Shown: positions 54,284-64,000 of the stretch, piece after piece | Layout of the letters: every line of letters starts with the position of its first letter | How positions within the stretch are numbered: the stretch's first letter is position 1 | Assembly (NCBI RefSeq): GCF_004010325.2 | Contig: NZ_SADR02000004.1 | Span: 124,001-188,000 of the forward strand | Direction: 5' to 3' | DNA length: 64,000 bases | From: Mesorhizobium sp. M00.F.Ca.ET.216.01.1.1 | GTDB lineage: Bacteria > Pseudomonadota > Alphaproteobacteria > Rhizobiales > Rhizobiaceae | Made by a program: the position numbers and the translations under genes | The notes under the pieces: model-generated | The model's database searches: none | What the model was told of the DNA's origin: nothing | The model's input: the letters and a program-made list of their open reading frames with translations, nothing else

Positions 54284-57200
54284 TTATTTGCGCGCCAGCA
54301 GCGCCTTGACCAGTTTTTCGTCGATCTCGCCGGTCGCCTTCATCTTGTTGTCGGTCTGGAAGGCCATGATCGCGTTCTTGGTCTTCTGGCCCATCACACC
54401 GTCCGCGCCGCCGGCCTCGTAGCCATTCTTGTTGAGGATCAGCTGGATGTTCTGGACGGCCTTTTTCATGTCGATGCCGGCGGTCGTCTGCGGCGTGCCC
54501 TCCTGCCAGGATTCAGGAATGTCGGCCGAATTGGCGGCGGCATCGAGCGGCTTTGCCTTCCACAATTCGGCGGCGGCGCGCGCACGCTCCAACTGCTCGG
54601 GCCTGAGCGCATTGGCGATCTCGTCGCGCTTGGCCGCCGCGTCCTTGTCGCCGGTCTTGGCGACGAGCGCGAACCATTTGTAGGACTCCTCGAGGTTCTG
54701 CTTCATGCCGACACCCTTCGCCGCCAGGATGCCGAGATTGAACTGGCTGTCCTTGACGCCGAGGTCGGCCGCTGCCTGGAACCAGTGCGCTGCCGATTCA
54801 TTGTCGGTCACGCCGTCCGCGGCCATGGCGAAAAGCACGGCGAGATTGTGCATGGCGCTGGCGTTGCCCTGCTCGGCGGCGAGCTGGTACCAGGTCTTCG
54901 CCTTCTTGACGTCGCGTGCGACACCGATGCCTTTTTCGTAGAAATTGCCGATCCGGTATTCAGCTGGTGCGAAGCCGAACTCGGCGGCCTTCTCGTACCA
55001 TTTGGCCGCCGCCGCCATGTCCTCCTTGACGCCACGCGACTCGGCATAGCGCGAGCCGACCTCAAACAGCGCCCTGGCATCGCCGCCGGCAGCCGCATCG
55101 CGCAAGGCAGCCGGGCCGGCATCGGCAGGGATGTCGATCCTGGCAATTGCCGTCGCTGCTGCATCCGCTGGCGGGACCGCACCGGTGGTGTCCGCGACCG
55201 GGGTCGCAGCAGCTGGCGCGGTGGCCGTTGCGTCCGCATTGGCAGCCGTGGCTTCCACAGCGGCCGCCGGTGCCGAAGCTGTCACGCCTGGTACCGAGGC
55301 CACCGGATCTGCATTTGCGGCTGAAGTCGTGGCAGCCGGCGCCGGCTCGACCGGAGCTGCGGCGTCGACAGGTTCGCCGGCGCTCGATGGTGCGGCGGCA
55401 ACGGACTGCACCGCCATGTCGTCCTTGGTTACCGGTTCTGGCGGCTCTGCCTGCCTAACGATGCGGGCCGGCACATCCTCTGCCGCTGCCTTGGTGTCCG
55501 TCTTCGGTTGGCTTGCGGCATTGACCGAGGCGGTCTCCACCGGCTGCGCGGTAACGATCGGCGCCGCATCGTTGCCGGCCGTTTCGACCGGGTCGGAGAA
55601 GAAGGCCTTGCCCAACTGCAGGCCGGCAAGCGCCAGCATGATCGCGGCAGCCGCCATCAGGATCGGCTTGCGCCGTGCCTTGAGCAGGTCGCCGATCCGC
55701 AGCGCCTTCACCGGGCCGCTCATCGTCGACTGGCGCTTCAGGGCGTCGGCCTCGGCGGCTGCGGCCTGCGCCGCCCTTCTGGCTGCGGCGATGAAATCCG
55801 ATTTTGCCGCATCGGTCTCGCTGTGCCTGACCGGCGGGCCGCGCTCGTCGCGCACGCGCTTCATGATGGCGTTGAGGTCAGGTGCGCCGGAGCCCGGCTC
55901 CAGCGGCCGGTTGGCGAGCTTCGGGTCGAGCGGCTCGTCGAGATCGACGCTCGGCACGTCGACGCTCTGCGTCGAGCCGGCCAGCGGCGGGTTTTCCGTT
56001 TCCCTCTTTCCTTTGAGGGCACGCGCCAGTCCGCCGAACAGCGATTTCTTGCCGGGCTTGCCGCTCTTCTCGGCGATCGTGTCCGAGCCGAGCGCCGCCA
56101 TGGCGGCTGCCGCCGCGGCTTCAGCCGGCGAGCGCGGGCCCGGCTCGTTGCGCATGATGGCGGCGGCTCGGGCGTCGAGGTCGGCCATATCGCCGGTCAG
56201 CGGCAGCGGCTGGTCGATGTCCATCGACGGCGCGTCCTGCACCGCGATCTTGGAAGCTCGAGCCGCCCGCTTGCTCACCGGCTGCGGGTCGATGAGTTCG
56301 CTGACGGCCTCGACCGGGTCGCTGCTTTCCAGCGAACCAAGCCGGTCGACGATCTTCAAAAGCGTGTCGTGGATGGCCTCGAACGTCCTCGAATTGCGCT
56401 CGTCGGAACGGCGCGTCAGCGCTTCGAGCGTCTTCAGGTCCTGGGCGAGGCCGGCAACGGCCGTCGTGTTGGCACTGGAGTCGGCCAGCGAACGGACGGC
56501 GCTCTCGGCCGCCTCGCGCGCTGCGCTGAGGATGGAGTCGCGTGTTCCGGCCAGCGACTTCTCGATTTCGTTGAGACGCGGGCTGATGTCTTCGAATTCC
56601 GGCAGCGGTGTGCCGGGCTTGGAAAGGTGCGCCGAAAGGCCGGCGACCTGCGCTTCGAGGCTGCGGATTAGCGCCGGATCGATGCCGGCAACCTGAGCGG
56701 CGGACGATTCCAGCCGGCCCGAGATGTCTTCGAGCCGGCTTTCGAGGCCACGGATCGCCGCCTCGTTGGCTGGATCGGGAATGCGTGTCTCCATGCGCTT
56801 GGCGAGCGCGGTGAAGCGGGAGTCGATGGCGTCCATGATGCTGGTGCTATCGACTTGCGGCATGCGCTGGTCCAGCCGGTCGGCGACCTCGTCCAGCCGC
56901 CGCTCGATATCGCGAAACAGCAAGTTGCCCTGTTCGATCGCATCGCCCTGACGGCGTTCCATCATGCCCGACAGCGCGTCGAAACGCTGTTCCAGGCCCT
57001 GGAAGATATAGTCGGCATCGGGCATGGCTGGCGCGCGGTCTATCTTGTCGGCAATCAGCGCGATTTGCTTGCCGAGGCGCTCCATCGCCTGCTCCGGCAG
57101 ATTGGCCCGGCCGGCAAGTTCGTCGACCCGGCTCGACAGCATGTTGAGGCGGTCTATGACTTCGCTGCTCGGATGCACCTGCGTGACTTCCTCGATCTGC

Positions 57201-58228
57201 TGCGCAAGCGAGGCGATCCGCTTCTCGATGCGTTCGAACGGTTCGGGGTCGAACGAATTGGCCTGCACGGCGACGGTCGAGGCGACGATGGCGCGGGAGA
57301 TCTCGTCAAGCCGCTCGTCGATCATGCCGAACGTGTCGCTGCCGCGATTGGCCTGCTGGCTGGCGAAAAGATCGACGGCGCCGGCAAGCGTGCGAACCTT
57401 TTCCTCGAGCGAACGCAGTGACAGCGATTCCGGCAAATTGTTGACGGCGTTGTTGATCTGCTCGAGCCGGTCGGTCAGCGCCGAAAGCCCGGGTGCGTCC
57501 GACCGCTTGCGCTGATCGGCGTCGACGCGATCCTCGAAGGCGCTCCAGCGGCGGTCGAAATCGTCCCAGCGGCGGTCGACCGCCTGCACGCTCTCCTCGC
57601 GCGCCAGCGTGTCGAGCGCAACCTTGACCTGCTGCAGCTCGAGCCGCAGCATGTTGACGCCTCTGTCGTCGCTCTTTTCGGCCAGTGCCTGGATGGCGCC
57701 GGAAAGCCGCTCGAACTCGAGGCCGAGTTCGGCGCTGCCCTTGCCTGCCTGGCCGCCGGATTGGCCACTTGCCTGGAAAGCCCGCTCGATGTCCTTACGC
57801 AGCGCGTCGAATTCCCGCTTCAGGCCGGCGGTCATCTGGTGGCGCAGTTCCTCGCGCAGGCCGCGCAGCTCGCCGGCGATCTTGCCGACCACAGCGACGC
57901 TGTCCTCCTGCCCGCGTACGCGGTCGATGTCGCGGGCGATCGCCTGATAGTTCTGGTCGAAGGCAGGCTGAGCCGGCGCTGGGCTCGCCGGCCGCTGTGG
58001 AGGGTGCGGATCCTCATGCCAGCGTTGCTGGCCATAGGGTTGGCTGCTCGCATAGCGTGGTTCCGCGGCCGGCCGACGCGGATCGAGACGCTCCGCCGTG
58101 TCCTCGCGCGTCCGCTCCAGCCGTTGCTCCAGCGTCTCTAGCGAACGATTGAGCTGCTCAAGCGTGGTGTGCGGCCTTCGCTGCCTGCCGGCATTGAGTG
58201 TATCGAGATAGGACCGCTTGCTGTTCAT
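54284..58228 (-). CDS. podJ: PodJ-like polar organelle development/localisation factor
   Basis: 1314 residues from the ATG at 58228 (MNSKRSYLDTLNAGRQRRPH). The cytoplasmic N-terminal two-thirds is predicted coiled coil with many heptads (about 100-700) after an Arg/Glu-rich start. A single membrane helix lies at about 853-875 (LMAAAAIMLALAGLQL). The periplasmic part has an Ala/Pro-rich linker, Sel1 repeats (about 1050-1215) and a C-terminal peptidoglycan-binding domain (about 1250-1314). This is the PodJ architecture, which marks the cell pole in Caulobacter and rhizobia. Followed, in the opposite direction, by merR and fatty-acid genes, the Sinorhizobium order. Confidence 0.88.
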   Translation of the reverse strand: MNSKRSYLDTLNAGRQRRPHTTLEQLNRSLETLEQRLERTREDTAERLDPRRPAAEPRYASSQPYGQQRWHEDPHPPQRPASPAPAQPAFDQNYQAIARDIDRVRGQEDSVAVVGKIAGELRGLREELRHQMTAGLKREFDALRKDIERAFQASGQSGGQAGKGSAELGLEFERLSGAIQALAEKSDDRGVNMLRLELQQVKVALDTLAREESVQAVDRRWDDFDRRWSAFEDRVDADQRKRSDAPGLSALTDRLEQINNAVNNLPESLSLRSLEEKVRTLAGAVDLFASQQANRGSDTFGMIDERLDEISRAIVASTVAVQANSFDPEPFERIEKRIASLAQQIEEVTQVHPSSEVIDRLNMLSSRVDELAGRANLPEQAMERLGKQIALIADKIDRAPAMPDADYIFQGLEQRFDALSGMMERRQGDAIEQGNLLFRDIERRLDEVADRLDQRMPQVDSTSIMDAIDSRFTALAKRMETRIPDPANEAAIRGLESRLEDISGRLESSAAQVAGIDPALIRSLEAQVAGLSAHLSKPGTPLPEFEDISPRLNEIEKSLAGTRDSILSAAREAAESAVRSLADSSANTTAVAGLAQDLKTLEALTRRSDERNSRTFEAIHDTLLKIVDRLGSLESSDPVEAVSELIDPQPVSKRAARASKIAVQDAPSMDIDQPLPLTGDMADLDARAAAIMRNEPGPRSPAEAAAAAAMAALGSDTIAEKSGKPGKKSLFGGLARALKGKRETENPPLAGSTQSVDVPSVDLDEPLDPKLANRPLEPGSGAPDLNAIMKRVRDERGPPVRHSETDAAKSDFIAAARRAAQAAAAEADALKRQSTMSGPVKALRIGDLLKARRKPILMAAAAIMLALAGLQLGKAFFSDPVETAGNDAAPIVTAQPVETASVNAASQPKTDTKAAAEDVPARIVRQAEPPEPVTKDDMAVQSVAAAPSSAGEPVDAAAPVEPAPAATTSAANADPVASVPGVTASAPAAAVEATAANADATATAPAAATPVADTTGAVPPADAAATAIARIDIPADAGPAALRDAAAGGDARALFEVGSRYAESRGVKEDMAAAAKWYEKAAEFGFAPAEYRIGNFYEKGIGVARDVKKAKTWYQLAAEQGNASAMHNLAVLFAMAADGVTDNESAAHWFQAAADLGVKDSQFNLGILAAKGVGMKQNLEESYKWFALVAKTGDKDAAAKRDEIANALRPEQLERARAAAELWKAKPLDAAANSADIPESWQEGTPQTTAGIDMKKAVQNIQLILNKNGYEAGGADGVMGQKTKNAIMAFQTDNKMKATGEIDEKLVKALLARK

Positions 58229-58429
58229 CGATGCGCCCGTGTTCAGAATTGCTGGCTGGTGACCAGTTTCCAAGTCCTGTCGGGAACGAAGGCGACCGCG
58301 CGGTTTTACTGCGGTGGAAGCGAACTCCCCGGGTTTTCCCCGCGCTTCGAAAAACCGTGAAAAATTCGATACAGAATAAACACGGCTGACCGACATGCGC
58401 ACATTTCGCCCAACGTGGTAAACAACGCG

Positions 58430-58443
58430 TTAAGCAAGCTTAA
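58430..58443. promoter_or_regulatory. TTAA palindrome upstream of podJ
   Basis: TTAAGC (58430-58435), AA, GCTTAA (58438-58443). It lies 202 bases before the podJ start in the 452-base podJ-merR divergent region. TTAA pairs recall CtrA sites, but the spacing is six not seven. The rest of the region up to 58509 has no gene. Confidence 0.35.
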
Positions 58444-58509
58444 GAAGTTGCGACGTGCCGGCGGGTCGCTCTGGCGGGTGCGGCATAACGTTCTGCCCTT
58501 AAAACGCCC

Positions 58510-58554
58510 TTGCGTCATGAGGCGGCTGTCGGTATAAATTGACGTAAACGTAAA
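58510..58554 (+). promoter_or_regulatory. merR promoter with adjoining operator
   Basis: TTGCGT (58510-58515), 17 bases, TATAAA (58533-58538): a good sigma70 promoter. Directly after the -10 is TTGACGT-AA-ACGTAAA (58539-58554), a near-palindrome that covers the expected transcription start. The same pattern appears upstream of the first acyl-CoA dehydrogenase. Overlap with the start site suggests autorepression. Confidence 0.75.
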
Positions 58555-58680
58555 AGGTGCGCAGATCGCGCCTTCTGCGATTTTTTTGTTGAAACCAGGA
58601 CTGGAAGCACGTCCCCGCTTTCACTCAGGCGACGCAAGGTCTGGGACCGCGACGCCACCATACGGGAAAAGCCAGTGACC

Positions 58681-59142
58681 ATGAAACTTGTTTCGCCGGG
58701 TGAAGCCGCGGCCAATACCAATGATATGTCGAACCAAGCCGGCGAGGAGCTTGTCCGCATCGGCGAGATGGCCAAGAAATACGGAGTGACGCTGCGCACG
58801 CTGCGTTTCTACGAGGACAAGGGTCTTCTCAACCCGAAGCGCGACGGTTCGACCCGTCTCTACACGCGTCGCGACAAGGCCCGGCTAAAGCTGATCCTGC
58901 TCGGTCGCAAGGTCGGTTTCTCGTTGCGTGACGTCAAGCAGATGATGGATCTCTACGACCCGACCGGCTCCAACACCAAGCAGCTGCGGCTGGCGCTCGA
59001 CAAGTCGGAGAAGCAGCTTGCGCGCCTGCAGAAGCAGCGGGCGCTGATCGAAGACGCCATCAACGAGCTGACCACCTCGATGGCGGCCGTGCGGCAGATG
59101 CTGATCGCGCGTACGGCACCGCAGGCCAGCGCCGCCGGCTAA
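58681..59142 (+). CDS. MerR-family regulator of fatty-acid or branched-chain catabolism (LiuR-like)
   Basis: 153 residues from the ATG at 58681; GTG and other starts are six bases upstream. The MerR winged helix is at about 28-95 (VRIGEMAKKYGVTLRTLRFYEDKGLL). A coiled-coil dimer helix follows (about 100-140). No metal- or drug-binding C-terminal domain is present. Lies upstream of acyl-CoA dehydrogenases and thiolase. Shared palindromes at both promoters suggest it controls that set; LiuR-type proteins act this way in proteobacteria. Ligand unknown, possibly an acyl-CoA. Confidence 0.85.
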   Translation: MKLVSPGEAAANTNDMSNQAGEELVRIGEMAKKYGVTLRTLRFYEDKGLLNPKRDGSTRLYTRRDKARLKLILLGRKVGFSLRDVKQMMDLYDPTGSNTKQLRLALDKSEKQLARLQKQRALIEDAINELTTSMAAVRQMLIARTAPQASAAG

Positions 59143-59184
59143 TCCGGTTACGCCGACTTTCGACGAGCGGCCTTCTGCCCAATG

Positions 59185-59222
59185 AGAGCCGCGTGGCCAG
59201 CGCCGCGCGGCTCTTTCTGTTG
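59185..59222 (+). terminator. Terminator of merR
   Basis: AGAGCCGCG (59185-59193) pairs with CGCGGCTCT (59206-59214) over a 12-base loop, followed by TTCTGTTG. Separates merR from the dehydrogenase operon. Confidence 0.75.
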
Positions 59223-59334
59223 TCTTTCGGCTACCCCGAATGAGGACGTTTCAAGCCGTCCCGCGCTGGCTTCAATGTCGTTGCGCCGCTCCGCTTCGGG
59301 ATGGAGCGCCGGAGAAAAATTTGTCGCACCGGAG

Positions 59335-59369
59335 AAATTGACGTTTACGCAAACGTCAATTTTTGCTAT
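59335..59369 (+). promoter_or_regulatory. Perfect operator palindrome and MerR-type promoter of the acyl-CoA dehydrogenase operon
   Basis: Arms AAATTGACGTTT (59335-59346) and AAACGTCAATTT (59351-59362) are perfect over 12 bp with a 4-base centre. TTGACG at 59338-59343 may be a -35, with TGCTAT at 59364-59369 as a -10, 20 bases apart; this long spacing is typical of promoters activated by MerR proteins. The core resembles the merR operator at 58539. Confidence 0.72.
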
Positions 59370-59429
59370 CCCGACTTAGACATTGGTCCGCTCGATATCG
59401 GGGCCAAGGCCGCATGGTGGAGGAAACGC

Positions 59430-61226
59430 ATGCCGATCTACAGGGCGCCCGTCCAGGACACGCTGTTCGTGCTCAACGACGTGTTGGGCTACCAGCGCTA
59501 TTCCAACCTTCCCGGATTTTCCGACGCGACGCCGGACGTGGTCGAGGCGATCCTCGCCGAGGGCGCCAAGCTCGCCGAAAACGTCATGCAGCCGCTGAAC
59601 CGCGTCGGCGACATGGAAGGCTGCGTGCGCCATGACGACGGCTCGGTAACGACGCCGAAAGGCTTCAAGGACGCTTATGACCAGTATCGCAGCGGCGGCT
59701 GGATGGGGCTGGCCGCACCCGTCGAGTTTGGCGGCCAGGGCCTGCCCTATGCCGTGCACACGGCGGTTTCCGAGTATATGATTTCGGCCAACATGTCGCT
59801 GATGATGTATCCGGGCCTGACACAGGGCGCGATCGCGGCGATCATCACCCACGGCACCGACGAGCAGAAGACGACATGGCTGCCGAAGATGGTCGACGGC
59901 GCCTGGACTGGCACCATGAACCTGACCGAGCCGCATTGCGGCACGGATCTCGGCCTGCTGCGCACCAAGGCCGTTCCAAACGGCGACGGCACCTACAGGA
60001 TCTCAGGCCAGAAGATCTTCATCTCCGCCGGCGAGCACGACATGTCGGACAACATCGTCCATCTGGTGCTGGCCCGCATCGAGGGTGCGCCGGAGGGGGT
60101 GAAAGGCATTTCGCTGTTCATCGTGCCGAAGCTCAAGCTCGGTGCATCAGGCAATCCGGGCGAGCGGAACACCGTCTCCTGCGGTTCGATCGAGGAGAAG
60201 ATGGGCATCCACGGCAATTCGACCTGCGTCATGAATTATGACGAGGCGGAAGGCACGTTGCTCGGCGAGGCGAATGGCGGGCTGAAGGCCATGTTCACGA
60301 TGATGAACGAGGCGCGGCTCGGCGTCGGCCTGCAAGGGCTTTCGCTGTCCGAGGTTGCCTACCAGAACGCCGTTTCCTACGCCAAGGACCGCCTGCAGGG
60401 CCGCTCGCTGTCCGGCGCGAAGGCGCCGGACAAGAAGGCCGACCCAATCATCGTCCACCCCGACATCCGCCGCAGCCTGATGACCATGAAGGCCTTCAAC
60501 GAGGCCGGTCGTGCGCTGGCGCTGTGGACAGCGATCAAGTCGGACATCGCCCACCGCTCCGACGACGACAAGGATCGCCAGATTGCCGACGATTACACCG
60601 GCCTGATGACGCCGGTGGTCAAGGGTGTGCTCACCGACAAGGGTTTCGATCACGCGGTGATGGCGCAGCAGGTGTTCGGCGGTCACGGCTACATCGAAGA
60701 GCACGGTATGAGCCAGTTCGTGCGCGATGCTCGCATCGCCATGATTTATGAAGGTGCCAACGGCATCCAGGCGCTCGACCTCGTCGGTCGCAAGCTGGCC
60801 CTGAATGGCGGTCGCGCCGTGCAGGCCTTCTTCAAGGAGGTCGGCGAGTTCTGCGAGGAGAACCGCGCCGACGACAAGATGGCACCCTTCACCAGGGCGC
60901 TGAAGAAGGGTCACAACGATTTGCAGGCGGCGACGATGTGGCTGGTGCAGAACGGCATGGCCAAGCCCGACAATGCAGGTGCGGCCTCGACCGACTACAT
61001 GCATCTCTTCGGCCTGGTGGCGCTGGGCTACATGTGGGCGCAGATGGCCAAGGCGGCCGGGGCGAAACTGGCGAGCGGCGCCGATGGTGCTGCGCCCTTC
61101 TACGACAACAAGCTGGTGACGGCGCGCTTCTTCATGGAGCGGATCATGCCGGAGACGTCGGCGCACCTCGTCCGCATTTCCAGCGGCGCCGATACATTGA
61201 TGGCACTGCCGGCGGAAGCGTTCTAA
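59430..61226 (+). CDS. Acyl-CoA dehydrogenase, large (about 600-residue) class
   Basis: 598 residues from the ATG at 59430 ([10 protein letters not shown]), with GGAGGAAA eight bases upstream. FAD flavoprotein that forms trans-2-enoyl-CoA. N-terminal alpha, beta ([16 protein letters not shown]), and C-terminal dehydrogenase domains followed by an extra C-terminal helical domain (about 480-598) as in DmdC/FadE-like long members. The catalytic-base region reads [13 protein letters not shown]. Substrate may be long or branched; DmdC-type 3-methylthiopropionyl-CoA is another option. First gene of the set under the palindrome at 59335. Confidence 0.87.
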   Translation: MPIYRAPVQDTLFVLNDVLGYQRYSNLPGFSDATPDVVEAILAEGAKLAENVMQPLNRVGDMEGCVRHDDGSVTTPKGFKDAYDQYRSGGWMGLAAPVEFGGQGLPYAVHTAVSEYMISANMSLMMYPGLTQGAIAAIITHGTDEQKTTWLPKMVDGAWTGTMNLTEPHCGTDLGLLRTKAVPNGDGTYRISGQKIFISAGEHDMSDNIVHLVLARIEGAPEGVKGISLFIVPKLKLGASGNPGERNTVSCGSIEEKMGIHGNSTCVMNYDEAEGTLLGEANGGLKAMFTMMNEARLGVGLQGLSLSEVAYQNAVSYAKDRLQGRSLSGAKAPDKKADPIIVHPDIRRSLMTMKAFNEAGRALALWTAIKSDIAHRSDDDKDRQIADDYTGLMTPVVKGVLTDKGFDHAVMAQQVFGGHGYIEEHGMSQFVRDARIAMIYEGANGIQALDLVGRKLALNGGRAVQAFFKEVGEFCEENRADDKMAPFTRALKKGHNDLQAATMWLVQNGMAKPDNAGAASTDYMHLFGLVALGYMWAQMAKAAGAKLASGADGAAPFYDNKLVTARFFMERIMPETSAHLVRISSGADTLMALPAEAF

Positions 61227-61279
61227 GTTCGACGGGTCGGTGCAGCCGGCCTTTAGCTTGCCGATGCGCGGAGGAAATC

Positions 61280-62452
61280 GTGGCGACAAATCCCGCCGAA
61301 GTGCTTTCTTTGCCGAAACCCGCCTGGGCGGCGGAAGAAGTCGGCATGCTCTACGACATGGCGCACCGCTTCATGTCGGAAGAGATCGCGCCGCGGTACG
61401 ACGAGTTCGAGAAGAACGAGATGGTTGACCGCGAAAGCTGGCTGAAGGCTGGTGCCGCCGGTCTGCTCTGCGCCTCGATGCCGGAGGAATATGGCGGTTC
61501 CGGCGGCACCTTCGCACATGAGAGCGCCATCATCGAGGCGATCGGCCATGTCGGCGTCGATGGTTTCGGCATCGGCCTGCACAATTCGATCGTCGCCCCT
61601 TACATCCTGCATTATGGGTCGGAAGAGCAGAAGAAGAAATGGCTGCCGAAGCTGGCGACCGGCGAGTTGATCGGCGCCATTGCCATGACTGAACCGGGTG
61701 CCGGCTCCGACCTGCAAGGCATCAGGACGCGCGCCGAGAAGGACGGCAATCAGTACAGGCTCAACGGCTCCAAGACCTTCATCACCAATGGCCAGCTCGC
61801 CAATTTCGTCATCGTCGTCACCAAGACCGACCCGGCCAAGGGCGCCAAGGGCACTTCGCTGATCGTCGTCGAGACCGACGAGGTGGAGGGCTTCGAGCGC
61901 GGCCGCAACCTCGACAAGATAGGCTTGAAGGCCAACGACACGTCGGAACTGTTCTTCAACGACGTGCGCGTGCCGACGTCCAACCTGCTCGGCCACGAGG
62001 AGGGGCAGGGCTTCGTCCAGCTGATGCAGCAATTGCCGCAGGAGCGACTGCAGATCGGCACCGGCGCCATCGCCATGATCGAGCGGGCGCTGGCGCTGAC
62101 CATCGACTACGTCAAGGAGCGCAAGGCCTTCGGCAAGGCGATCATCGAGTTCCAGAACACCCAGTTCAAGCTCGCCGAACTGAAAACCGAGGCGACCATC
62201 GGCCGTGTCTTCTACAATGACTGCGTCACCCGCCACATCAATGGCGGCCTCGACCCGGTGACGGCCTCGATGGCAAAATACTGGCTGTCCGACCTGCAGG
62301 GCAAAGTGGTCGACGAATGCCTTCAATTGCATGGCGGCTATGGCTACATGAATGAATATCCGATCGCCCGCATGTTCCGCGACGCCCGCGTCCAGCGCAT
62401 CTACGGCGGCACCAACGAGATCATGAAATTGCTGATCGGGCGCTCTCTCTGA
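61280..62452 (+). CDS. Acyl-CoA dehydrogenase, LCAD-like
   Basis: 390 residues from a GTG at 61280 with GGAGGAAA five bases upstream. FAD-dependent beta-oxidation dehydrogenase. The beta-domain motif is AIAMTEPGAGSDLQG. The usual Glu near the C-terminus is replaced (IYGGTNEIMK has Gly), while PQERL gives a Glu at about residue 255, as in long-chain acyl-CoA dehydrogenase, where it is the base. Starts 53 bases after the previous gene. Substrate chain length inferred only. Confidence 0.88.
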   Translation: MATNPAEVLSLPKPAWAAEEVGMLYDMAHRFMSEEIAPRYDEFEKNEMVDRESWLKAGAAGLLCASMPEEYGGSGGTFAHESAIIEAIGHVGVDGFGIGLHNSIVAPYILHYGSEEQKKKWLPKLATGELIGAIAMTEPGAGSDLQGIRTRAEKDGNQYRLNGSKTFITNGQLANFVIVVTKTDPAKGAKGTSLIVVETDEVEGFERGRNLDKIGLKANDTSELFFNDVRVPTSNLLGHEEGQGFVQLMQQLPQERLQIGTGAIAMIERALALTIDYVKERKAFGKAIIEFQNTQFKLAELKTEATIGRVFYNDCVTRHINGGLDPVTASMAKYWLSDLQGKVVDECLQLHGGYGYMNEYPIARMFRDARVQRIYGGTNEIMKLLIGRSL

Positions 62453-62484
62453 GCGACTTTTCAGCAAACCCAAGGAGCAGGAAA

Positions 62485-63693
<1,209 letters not shown>

Positions 63694-63708
63694 CGGGGAG
63701 AGAAACCG

Positions 63709-64000
63709 ATGAGCTACACTAATTTCACCCTCGACATCGACGCCGACGGCATCGCGCTGGTCACTTGGGACATGCCCGGCCGTTCGATGAACGTCTTCAC
63801 CGAAGAGGTGATGCTGGAACTGAACGCTATCGTCGACAAAGTGGCGGGCGACGCAGCGATCAAGGGCGCGGTGATCACCTCCGGCAAGGACACCTTCTCC
63901 GGCGGCGCCGACATCACCATGCTGCAGAAGATGCTGGCGACCTTCGCCGCCGACAAATGCAGCGATCCGGAAAAGGCGACCAGGGCGCTGTTCGACAATG
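63709..64000 (+). CDS. fadB: FadB-type 3-hydroxyacyl-CoA dehydrogenase/enoyl-CoA hydratase, N-terminal part (3' end outside window)
   Basis: 97 residues are in the window. The crotonase N-terminal domain is evident: [15 protein letters not shown] and the oxyanion-hole segment [12 protein letters not shown]. The insert-like [22 protein letters not shown] is typical of the multifunctional FadB/FadJ alpha subunit, not of short hydratases. It lies 15 bases after the thiolase gene, giving fadA-fadB order. The dehydrogenase domain lies downstream of the window and cannot be checked. Confidence 0.86.
   Translation, partial: MSYTNFTLDIDADGIALVTWDMPGRSMNVFTEEVMLELNAIVDKVAGDAAIKGAVITSGKDTFSGGADITMLQKMLATFAADKCSDPEKATRALFDN

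Noticed and set aside
53618..55324. A 568-codon plus-strand open frame opposite the TauE/SafE and podJ genes
   Set aside because: Antisense to two real genes; its translation is His/Arg/Gly-rich without motifs.

Overview
The window is one stretch of a GC-rich alphaproteobacterial chromosome. Gene content and order point to the Hyphomicrobiales (Rhizobiales), most probably Mesorhizobium or a close relative. The clues are the mutM–enoyl-CoA hydratase–rpsT–dnaA block, the fabI-fabB-fabA genes next to an Irr-type Fur protein, a complete Tad/Cpa pilus locus, and a PodJ-like polarity protein followed by fatty-acid oxidation genes. The species was assigned by inference from the sequence, without any search. 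No tRNA, rRNA, CRISPR array, phage gene or intact insertion sequence was seen; almost everything looks like vertically inherited core or near-core genome.

Layout. 1–7 kb: translation and RNA-turnover genes (infB 3' part, rbfA, truB, a CorA-type transporter, rpsO, pnp). 7–14 kb: an RsmC-like methyltransferase, an EAL protein with a degenerate GGDEF domain, the unsaturated fatty-acid genes fabI-fabB-fabA, divergent irr, a DUF4260 membrane protein and an SH3-domain exported protein. 14–18 kb: a D-2-hydroxyacid dehydrogenase, a two-gene aconitase X, a GNAT acetyltransferase and a MoeB/ThiF-type enzyme. 18–26 kb, all on the minus strand: recF, dnaN, dnaA, rpsT, enoyl-CoA hydratase, mutM, deoB. 26–39 kb: the Tad pilus locus, with three accessory genes on the minus strand (two TadE-like minor pseudopilins and a free-standing secretin N-domain protein), then pilA and cpaA-B-C-D-E-F-tadB-tadC on the plus strand, and a TadD-like TPR lipoprotein. 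39–45 kb: an M17 aminopeptidase, a MarR regulator, an NlpC/P60 hydrolase, and the DNA-damage pair Lhr-like helicase plus PdeM. 45–54 kb: a membrane molybdoenzyme of SoeABC type (probable sulfite:quinone oxidoreductase) with a divergent LysR gene, then a YegD-like Hsp70, a TIGR02186 protein and a TauE/SafE sulfite-exporter family protein. 54–64 kb: PodJ, a MerR regulator, two acyl-CoA dehydrogenases, a thiolase and the start of a FadB-type multifunctional enzyme.

How the parts work together. Three modules stand out. The Tad locus encodes the machine that builds a Flp pilus. The SoeABC–LysR–TauE/TIGR02186 neighbourhood looks like sulfite handling, combining oxidation at the membrane with export. 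The MerR–acyl-CoA dehydrogenase–thiolase–FadB block is a beta-oxidation-type regulon. Closely related palindromes lie just downstream of the merR promoter's -10 box and over the promoter region of the first dehydrogenase gene, so the local regulator probably controls both itself and the pathway.

Intergenic DNA carries several copies of two short inverted-repeat families. rpsO is bracketed by two copies of one of them. I did not find a clearly novel multi-gene system. The most interesting items are the MerR regulon architecture, the sulfite neighbourhood, the bracketed rpsO, the stand-alone secretin N-domain in the pilus locus and the aconitase X pair.
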